Shown: positions 12,301 to 22,736 of the stretch, piece by piece | Layout: each line of letters starts with the position of its first letter | Numbering within the stretch: position 1 is the stretch's first letter | Assembly: GCA_018292915.2 (NCBI GenBank) | Contig: JACVVK020000141.1 | Coordinates: forward strand, 888,501 to 952,500 | Source: Batillaria attramentaria | Lineage: Eukaryota > Mollusca > Gastropoda > Batillariidae | Direction of reading: 5' to 3' | DNA length: 64,000 bases | Made by a program: the position numbers and the translations under genes | Notes under the pieces: generated by a model | The model's input: only the letters and a program-made list of their open reading frames with translations | Database searches by the model: none | Told to the model about the DNA's origin: nothing

Positions 12301-15300
12301 GCCAAAGGAAATGAAGGAGGAAAAAGGTCGCACACATTGTAATGTATCTTGATACATGTAATGCCAAATGGGACAGTCTAAGTTCATTTTTGAAGACTTC
12401 CATGTCAGTATCAAGGGAGTAGTTTACTAATGGGTGCCAGAAATGCTTAAATGTCTTTAAAAATGCTAAAATTTGTTGTTGTTTTTTCAAGTGGGGCGTT
12501 GCCCCTGTGTTTCCCCAGCAGGGCGCTGGCTCAGAAACCCTGCCTAGGTTTCAGTCTTTTTTTCCTCAGCAATTCCACAGCGTGATATATGTACATGGAT
12601 TTCCATCGTGCGATGGATTTGAGAAAGTCACAGGTCCAGAACGTCTTTGAACTTTGGCTAGTGTAAGAGCCAGAGTATTTGACTTTGAGTTTCGTACATG
12701 TGGGACTGTGAACTACTTAGGCCGGGTGCTTTCGCAAAACTTCATCTGTAGTCAGTATACTTGTGGCATGGTGACAGCAAGCAGCAGATCTTGACGACTG
12801 ATTTGAATGCCTTACACTACAGTTAGTGCACTTCTGTAGTTAGGGGCATGAAGCATCAAGGCAGACTGTCTGAATTTGCAAAGTAAGGTCAGCTGAAACT
12901 CAGAAACATGGTACTGTACGGGTGAAGGTGCGCAACAGTATGTTGCAGTGACTTCTGCTGATCTTTGAACCCCCCCCCCCCCCCCCCCACCACCACCACC
13001 ACCACCAAATGAACTGATGAAGATATGAAAATAATGTCAAGGACATCATCCCAACAGCACACAAAGTATTAACACAATTCATGCCATGGATTTTGCGCAT
13101 GAACCTATTCCCTGAACGTCTGTCGTCAGTGTTCATGTTCTCTCCAACCCAGAAACGTGCAAATTGTGAGATCTGATTCTAATTGTGCGTGTAAGCAAGG
13201 TGTTCTCCCTTGCAAAACGGGGAGCCGGGGTGGTTGAATGGTAGAGCGTTGGACTTCTAATGCTCGGGTCGTGAGTTCGATCCCGGCTGGGGCCAAATAT
13301 TTGTGCTGGCTTTCTCATCGTTGCCCCGTCTTTGATATCACCCTATGTGGTGGAAAAGGACGTTAAACCCCCCCCAAACACCCACCCACGCTCCCTTGCA
13401 AAACAACTGTGACAGAACTGTTATAATCTTGCTTGATTCTCGCATATATATATATAGCGGCCCAGACCAAAAGAACACAGGCAATGGGCAGAGAATGAGA
13501 AGAATCAGAAATCCCCGCAAATGGTATGAAATGTGTTAATATCCACGATACCCATGTTTTTTGGTGATGGGTGTAGAGAATCACGCTTGTAATATTAAGG
13601 TGACGGCCAAAGTACACAAGACAGAAAAATCGCACCATTTTATCGCAGTGCACTTCCTAGACACTCTGCCTTGTATGCATCGTGGCCCCGTTAGTGTTGC
13701 GTCATTTGCCTTGGTTTGATTTTGGTTGCCTGATTTTCTGATTGCTTGTTTTCACTTTCAGCCCCTCCCTCTCCCTTCCGCTTAAAACCCAACACTAGAG
13801 GGAAAATGCGGAAAGCAGGTCTGTACACCACGTAACACTCATCGTTCATGGTCAGGATGTTGAACTGAAACATACATTTAAAAAAAAAAAAAAAAAAAGT
13901 CAAGTAGTTACTGCAGTAGTGCAAAGTATGAATCAGGGGAATGAAATCAAGACGTGGATGCTGCAAGGTTGGAAACTGTGCTCGTCGGGGAACAAGATTG
14001 CAATTTTTCCCGAGCTGGAATCTGTAGATCTGCAGTTTAGTCTTTATTCCCATACAAGCACAGTTTTCGTCTTTGCAGGGTCCAAGTCTCGATTGTGTTC
14101 CCATGATTCAAATACATTTTTTTTTTCCTGTGCATTTTGTAAGCTGGAAATTGCAATGCTAACACAGAGTTGACGTTAGGTCATCGAACGGGGCGGTTCG
14201 CTTTGCTGATTGGTCAGCCCCAGTTGCTTATTCAGAGAGTGTGCTGAGCTTGTCGGGAAGGAGTGCCATATAGCACATTGAACTTGGTCACTGCTGGTAT
14301 CTGGGCTTCCACTTTTTACCCTATTTTGCGGAAATTCATAGAAATGCGAAACGCATTCACCATAATGCACTGTGGTATGATGGTTCCCATTTATTACCCA
14401 GGTTTGCAGAAAATCTACAGAAACAGAGACGAGAAAGAAGTTCATATAGCAGATTTGAGGTTTTATTTTTCCAGATTAAAAAAATTTGCCTGGGGTTTTT
14501 ATTGGGGAAGATTCTTGCAGGCACTTAGTATATCTACATTATCAGCTAGCAAAGTGTGACAGAGCATTGCTGGAAACAGTAGGCAAAAGAAAGGAGAGAG
14601 ACATTTTTAAAAAAAAAAAAAAAATCCACCACCTGGGCACCTAACTCCACCAAAACAGCAACAACAAAAATTGCTGAGCGTTTTGGGGATTTTTTTTTTC
14701 CTGCCAAAGAGACAAACGCTGTAATATATTGAGGACACATTTCTCAGGACTGATCTGCAGAAAACTGCAGGCACATTCAGCTTCACAGAATGTTGCTTTG
14801 AGTGCCACACGAGTGATGTGACGTCGTCTGACATGAGCTTTCAACAGTTAACATGCTCTTCGATCAACACCACTGCATCTGCACATGCGCATGTTAATGT
14901 CTTGGCATGCATTTTTTACACTACAGATTAGCGTGTGATCGTCTAGCGTATGGAAGTAACTTCATCCTCTTAGTCCTGAGTCTATCCACGTTTGATGTGG
15001 TGCCTATACACTGAGTCGCTTTGCTATCAAGATCATCGTCTTGACTAAACTTACTGTTTTGCCTTCGTCCATTGTCAGTCCCTTTGCTCTCAGTTCACAA
15101 GAGAATTGTCACTGTACGAGTTCTCGGACTGCAGGGAAACTATCTGCTGTAGGTTTTATGTTGCTTACTGAATATTCCAGTTTCCTGCAACACGTTGACG
15201 CAAAACGGGAACCAGGGAGCGTCTACCTATCGTCGCCCACCTTCACCAGGTTAGTAACACGTATACATTCTTTCTGTCCATTTCAGCATGGTGTTCCAGG

Positions 15301-15659
15301 CATGGGGATTAGTGATGTTTAGTTACATTTCACAGGAGCCTTTTTTTTCTTCTTCTTCTTTTTTTTTTTTTTTTTTTTTAACAGTTAAACAGTTGCCGTT
15401 GTGATTGCACATGTCCGCCTGCTTTTTGAGAAGTAGAGCTCTCAGTGCAGTACATTGATGTCTGCAGGCAGCACAAACTTGAAAAGAAATGGCCAGATAA
15501 GTTCTAGCTTGCCACAACAGATTTCATCTTGGGCAGTGCTCATGTGTTAACAAATTTGCATCGGAGGGAAAATGAGAACTGTACTAGGACTGAATACCGG
15601 ATAGGATAGAAACACAAATAGAAACACACTAACCTTCACACATACACACATACACACAT

Positions 15660-15705
<46 letters not shown>

Positions 15706-16767
15706 TGATCCGACTCCGAGTCCCTGATTCACTTTTTTTGCCTGTGTGTCCTGCTCTCGCTGCTTGACTCTCCCCACACACCTCAGACCTGTACCGTCTG
15801 AGGAGAGGTGGGCCGCGTAGTCATGACAGCAGCAGTGACACTGGATCCCACACCGGATCTCACTCCGGATCTAACGCATCCGAGTACACAGGTACCTTTT
15901 GTGTTGTTTGGTCACAGCAGGTAACGTACGTAACCTCACTGTTGAACCTACGCTGGCACGGTCAAATTTCTTATCTGTACCTTGTCTTGTGCAAGTTTCT
16001 TTAGAGTTCTTCACCCTTCACCCTAGTTTTGGTTCCTGTTTTACGAGTGAGCCTGTGAGCACATTGCTTCTGTCTTCTATTAGTGTGCTTTTATCAACAC
16101 TTCTGTCTGTATCTCTATGTGATGGAAAAGGACGTTGAACTCCAAAACACCCACCCACCCCTGTCTGTATCTCCGCGTATCGGTTCTGCAGGAGATGATT
16201 TTCATGAAACCCGAAAAATATTGTTTCTTTGTGAGCAGCTTTGTTGTGGTAGTGCCATTCGTTTGTGAGTAGGAATGGAAGAGGTGTTAGTTTGGTTTGT
16301 CGGGGGTTATTTGGTGGAATTGAACTCTCGTGTGTTTAGAATTTAATGTCACATTTTGTTTAGTTGTGTGTTCTTGTTGACTGAAAGGACAGATCTGTGA
16401 CATGTAGCTTTCTAGTGTAGGTGACAGTTTTATCAGATCCTTCGTGGCAGTGAGAGTAACATCTGATAGACATGCACCCTTGAATTGTTTTAGTGTTACG
16501 TGCGACCTATGGGTACATTCATCATGGCTTTTATTAGACATTATTTTGCCTAGGTTCTTTTTGTCACTCTGGTAATGCTTTTAATTTAAAAGCTATTTTT
16601 CTCTCTCTCTCTCACCTGCAATTCCACTGCTGTACATGTGCCCACCCCCCCACATGAAATCACCAACCTTGATACAAGACGTGTACCTCTTTCACCCAGT
16701 CTGCTTTGTTAGTTATCGAATATTCACTTGCACCTTATTCTGATTACCTTAGATGTTAAGGTGGTTA

Positions 16768-16832
<65 letters not shown>

Positions 16833-17050
16833 CGATCGTCAAATGTGTCAGGACCATGGTAGCCATTCGGGCTACCGCCCTGAACAAAACTAGTAGCCCG
16901 AAAAAAATTCTGGAAGCCGGAGTGGCTGCTAAGTTCTGATTCATCTCAGAATTCCTGCTCGCCATTCGGGCTACCGCTACCGGAGCTTTCACTCGCCCGA
17001 CGGTAAATTTGGTAGCGAAAGCGAGCGGGCGAGCGCATTTGACGACCGCT

Positions 17051-17091
<41 letters not shown>

Positions 17092-18113
17092 ACCAAATCT
17101 TCTGGTTTTCTTTGTTTTATTTGAATGAAGAATTAATAATAATAATAATTATAGGGCGCCTATCCCCAGGGAATGAGCTCTAGGCGCCTTACAATCTAAA
17201 TTATCCAGATATGACAACCATGACCATACTGCATTTCATAGAACTTAAAAGAAAAATCGTTTTTGTCGTTGATGTCATGTGTCTGTTTTTTTTCTTTTCT
17301 TTTTTAATAAAAATATTTGTTTTTCACCCAGTGTGAATTTAGACAGACCTGTTAGCAGTGTTGAAATGATGCTATAGTGGACCCAAAACTGAATGAATGA
17401 GTAATTGTGAGCAGTGAACAACTGACATGAAGATACTTTTAAGTCATTGCCGACCTTGACAGTGCGCCATGGAATTCCCCCGTGACCTAGGCACTGTGTG
17501 CATGCACAACCCTTGCTAACTGGATGATTTTAGCAATTTTTAAATTATTTTGAAAGAGGTCTTCCTCAGATGATTCCTAGTCGTGTTTGGTATGGTTTGA
17601 AAGATAATTATAAGAACTTTTATGGAAAAATATTTTTGATTGAAAAAATTGGGCATAGTGGCCACTGTGAGAGCGGAGATAACATGGGTTGTGGGTGCTT
17701 GGTAACAGCGTCCTTACGCCTCAACGCTCGGGGTCTAGGTGTGAGGTTGGCAACGGTATGCAAGGGCTCTGCACAAACGCTGGGTGCATGGTCGTGAAAA
17801 GGTTGAGCAGGTCCAAGATTCTTTGTCTGGCTGCTCGTACACACCATTTTCTTTCCAACAGAATGCCAGTCATCGTAATGACGTCTAGCTACATGTAGCA
17901 GCCAGTTCACAAAACAGCTTTCAAATAGGGATGATGAATTTTCATTTCGTCGACAGGTCCTAAGCTGTTCGTGAAGCCGAGCGCCAAGTCCAACCGTCAC
18001 ATCATCATCAACGCCATCAGCCATTGCTGTCTTGCGGGGTGCGTGAACACGGACATGAAAAACAAAGTGCTGGAGGTTCGTGAACTGATGGAGTGCTGAC
18101 CTTGTGGCTTGTA

Positions 18114-18147
<34 letters not shown>

Positions 18148-18251
18148 CCTGATACGAAAGCTCCACAGTCAAAAAGTTGGGAATTTTGTCTTGTCTGTAG
18201 CCCTCAGTTAGGCGCATGTAATTCATATTCTTGAATGTTTTCCCGTTTCCT

Positions 18252-18306
<55 letters not shown>

Positions 18307-21300
18307 TTTTTTTTTTTTTTCTGTTTTCTTTTTTTTTTTTCTTTTTTTTTTTAGTTTTCTGTTTGTTTTTGGGTTTGGGTTTTTTGTTTTTTTTGTGGGT
18401 GGGGGGGGGGGGGTGTTTGAAGGATGCATCATGTGACCTTAACATTGCTAATGCACATTGATAAGAGTGTCTCAGTGAATGTCTCAGTGGTGATGTGAAA
18501 CCCATGGGGTGTGATTTCAGCAGAAATTGTTTCTGCTACAAGCTAGTAGTGGTCTTGTACACATGAAGCAATTCCTTATTAGGGTTTTTAGTTGTTGGGT
18601 TTTTTTGGTTTGTTTGTGTGTTTTTTTTTTGTGTTTTTTTTTTTTTTCCTCTTTTTGTTGTGCCTTGCTTTGACTTTCTGACTTTCTTGTTTTTCTTTTT
18701 ATTATAGGAAATAGCACGTTCAGCTGCCAAGCACTTCCTGATCCTGTTCCGCGACCACGGGTGTCAGTATCGCGGCCTCTACTCTTTCGACCCGGATGGC
18801 GATGAAGCCTACAAGATCATTGGAACAGGGCCCCGACAGATAGCTAGCAACATGGTGGAACGCTTTTACAAGTAAGCTTTGTGTGAAGTTGCATCACTTT
18901 GATTGGTTGTGTGTCATATTAGTTTTGGAAGTCGTAGAATCGGGGCTAATGTGTTAAAAATGCTAATGCTAACAGGCTAAGATGCAGTAGCTGTGGTTTG
19001 TTTATGTAGAGTTCTTTTATAAGTAAACATTGTTTAGAAATCGTCATTGCATCACTTTGATTGGTTGCGGAAGTCACAGAAACACGACTAATGTGTTGGT
19101 ATGCAATAGCTGTGATTTACTTAGAGTATATTTTATCATGTAATTTTTTTTAAATTTTGGTGTCTTTTGGGTTGGTGTGTGTGTAGTCTTTTGTTTATTG
19201 TGACGTGCACTTGATACAGGTTTGGGAGGGGGTGTGGTGTGGTTACATGTACAGGGCCCGCATGTAAAAGTCGGGGTTAGAGAGTTTAGCCCCGGGTTAG
19301 TGTCTAACCTCAAACTAAACTAGCTCTAGGGTTAAATTTTCTGTTGGTTTTTGTTTTAAATCAGGAAGTGGGTCCATTCTGGCAAGGTGCCTGTGCCGTT
19401 ACAGAAGGATTGGGGGGGAGGAGGGGGGGGGGTATTCGCTTCCTTTTTTATTTAATTTTGTTCTGGGGTTTCTTTTGTCCTAGTCTGGGTTGGGCCCGTA
19501 GCCATGGGTTAAATTAACCACGACTTTTTCATACGGGCCCTGGGCTTCATTTCCGTGTAAATTTCAAAATGCCCAGAAACTGTTCTACCACGGTGGACAT
19601 GTTATTATGTCGTATCATTTCTGCACCACAGTGGACCATATTCAAGACAAAAGTCCCTCACATTGCTCATGAAGATCAGAGCAAAGACAATTTCATATTC
19701 TGTCATGAAAAAACGTGTGGATTCTGAAAAAGAGAAGGAGCTCGAAAACTGCATCAACAACCTTGAGAATAAGACTCTCCCGTCGGATGAAGACAATAGG
19801 GAACTGGATGGTTACAAACAAGAGTTAGTAATACTACGTGAGAAAAAAATGAAGGGTGTCTTGTTGCGTTCGAGGGCGAGATGGGTTGCAGATGGAGAAA
19901 AAGTTACAAGATATTTTTGCAGCTTAGAAAAAAGAAATTATGTTAATAAGCAGATGAATAAACTGGTTAAAAATGATGGTTCAGTAATAAATAATAATAA
20001 TGATATAATCACAGAAGTTAATTCATTCTATAAACAATTATATGCAAAAAGAGATATTGAGGAATGTGAGCTTTACAATCTGATATGTATCCGACTTCCC
20101 GAAGTTCTCAGAAGAAGCAAGCGGTTCACTGGAAGGTAAGATCACTCTGGAGGAAGCAGGATTAGCATTAAAAAACATGAAGAATAATAAAAGTCCAGGA
20201 AGTGATGGCTTTACAGTTGAATTTTTCAATTTTTTTTTTTTGGTTGCAACTTGGAAATTTTATAATTCGGTCACTAAATGAAGGTTTTGATAAGAAAGAA
20301 ATGTCTTCAACACAAAAGGAAGGAATTATAGTATGCATACCAAAAGGTGACAAACCTAAGGAATTCATTAAAAACTGGAGGCCCATCTCGCTCTTGAACG
20401 TAATATACAAAATAGGTGCGAGTTGCATTGCATGCAGGTTGAAAGGTGTTTTATCGTCGGTTATTAGCGAAGACCAGAGTGGCTTTGTTCCAAACCGTTT
20501 CTTGGGAAACAATATCCGTCTTCTGTAAGACCTTATGTATGAACTTACTCGTTTAAACAAACCAGGCCTTCTTCTTTGCCTTGACTTTGAGAAGGCGTTT
20601 GATAGTGTCGATTTAGTATTTATGCATAAAGTCCTGAAAGCCTTTAACTGTGGTCTTGACTTCTGTAGATGGGTTGAAACTTTTTATCAGAACATTAAAT
20701 CAACAGTGTTAGTTAATGGCAGATTAGGTCAATGGTTTCCAATTGAAAGAGGATGTAGGCAAGGCGATCCGCTGTCCCCTTACTTATTCGTGATGTGCGT
20801 TGAGGTGTTAGCGCTTATGATAAGGCAAAACAAACTAATTAGAGGTATTAAAATTGATGAGGTTGAGAGTAAAATTTTACAGTATGCAGACGACACTGAG
20901 CTTACACTGGAAGGGGATGCGAAGTCATTTGAAGAATCTCTAAATACTGTAGATCATTTTGGTAAGATATCGGGTCTTCTCTTAAATAAAGATAAAACAA
21001 TGGCCATTTGGCTAGGAAGTAAAAAAAAATCACCAGTTAAATACATGCCTCATCTACGGATGGAGTGGAACCCTGACAAGTTTAAAATATTGGGTATCTG
21101 GTTCACGAATGATCTTAAGCAGGTCGAAGAAATTAATTACCAAGAAATATTTTCCGCAATAAAAAACATGTATAAAACTTGGCTAAAGAGACAAATCACA
21201 CCATTGGGTAGAGTTGCAGTCCTTAAGTCTCTCATTTTATCCAAAATCACTCATTTGTGGTTGTTGCTGCCAAATCCACCAGACAGATATGTTACAGAGC

Positions 21301-22653
21301 TACAGAGATCGATTTACTATTTTGTATGGAATAAAAAACAAGACCAGATAAGCAGATCAACTTCCTCTAAGAATTTACTCCACGGAGGAATCGGTATTCC
21401 AGATATAAATAACCAAATGCGAGCCTTAAAAATTATCTGGTTAAAAAAGACCATGATGAATAATCATAAGTGGATAAACATTTTGAAGGCAGTATACCCC
21501 AAAGTTCTTGAGGTACACAAACTGGGAAGTGATCTACCTAGAAATAGAAGTCTTAATAAATTTTGGAAAGATGTTTTTTCTTCTTACAAATCTCTTGGGT
21601 GTAAGGTGGAGGTAAAATCAGAGAAAGGGTTTTGCTCCGAGCCTTTGTTTTACAACCACAACATCAAAATCGGGAACAGAACAATATTCTATAGTAATTG
21701 GTTTAATCATGGTGTGTATTGCATTGGTCATCTACTTAACGCACAGGGTTCTTTTCTGAGTTATAGATCATTTGTTGAAAAATACGGCAATGTTGCCAAC
21801 TTTGTTTCTTACAATGGCTGCATTAGTGCCATTAGGACATATGCCAGACGAATGAATATAGTAGTAAAGACGAACACCGCCTATGATATGACAACTTTAA
21901 TGCACTTAATTACAACCTCCCAGAAAGGTGGGCGTTTGTTCTATGACATGTTGCTAGGTAATGTAAAAGAGCCAAACTGCTGTAGAAAATGGAGAGAAAG
22001 GATACATGGAGATATTAACTGGCGGGAAGTTTTCAAGAAAATTCAGAAAACAAAGGACATTAAATTACGATGGTTTCAAGTTAGAATTACACATCGTATA
22101 ATTGGCACAAATGTCACATTAAAACAAATGTCTATTAAAGATTCTGATAACTGTAGTTTTTGTCAAATGGAAAAGGAAACTATCCAACACTTCCTGTGGA
22201 AATGTACATACATACAAAATTTCTGGACAAGATTTCAAACTGAGCTAAACAGCAAATGTGACATCATTTCCCTGTCATTGACGGAAAAAATTGTTCTGTT
22301 TGGCTGTGATACTTACTTCAGATCAGAGAGTGTATTTGATCTCATACTTCTTCTTGCCAAGTTTTTTATATACTCATGCAGGATTAACGGCACTATTCCA
22401 ACTATGGAATTGTTCACTCAGAGGCTAAAAAGAAGATATGAAATTGAGAAATATATTGCTAGAACAAATATGCTGTATGGAGACTTTCAGGCACAGTGGC
22501 ACGCCTATCTACCCCTTTTCCTGTAAGATGTACAGTTTTTCCTTTTATGGTCGTGCTCTGGCAGTTCTTGAATTGCATAGTTTGTCACATAACACATGGC
22601 TCATACCCCCCCCCCCCCCCTCTCGTCGTCTCTCTTTCTCTCTCTCGCGCTCC

Positions 22654-22736
<83 letters not shown>

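Larger units (their letters stand above)
6953..15219. other. CAMSAP 8.3-kb intron, repeat-rich
   Basis: No coding exon with family similarity is visible here. It contains a LINE 3' end (7891-8345), a 1.6-kb Tigger-like element (8551-10125), a MITE (12225-12584) and a SINE (13219-13390). Poly-G/poly-T tracts and microsatellites fill other parts. 10130-12220 and 13405-15200 show nothing I can name. Confidence 0.7.

Noticed and set aside
13219..13295. A functional tRNA-Arg gene
   Set aside because: A and B boxes are present, but the acceptor stem does not pair. The unit is flanked by TSDs and followed by a SINE body.
15216..15249. CAMSAP exon reading GSVYLSSPTFTR from the upstream acceptor
   Set aside because: It would put the next exon into a frame with an early stop, whereas 15220 keeps the CKK frame.
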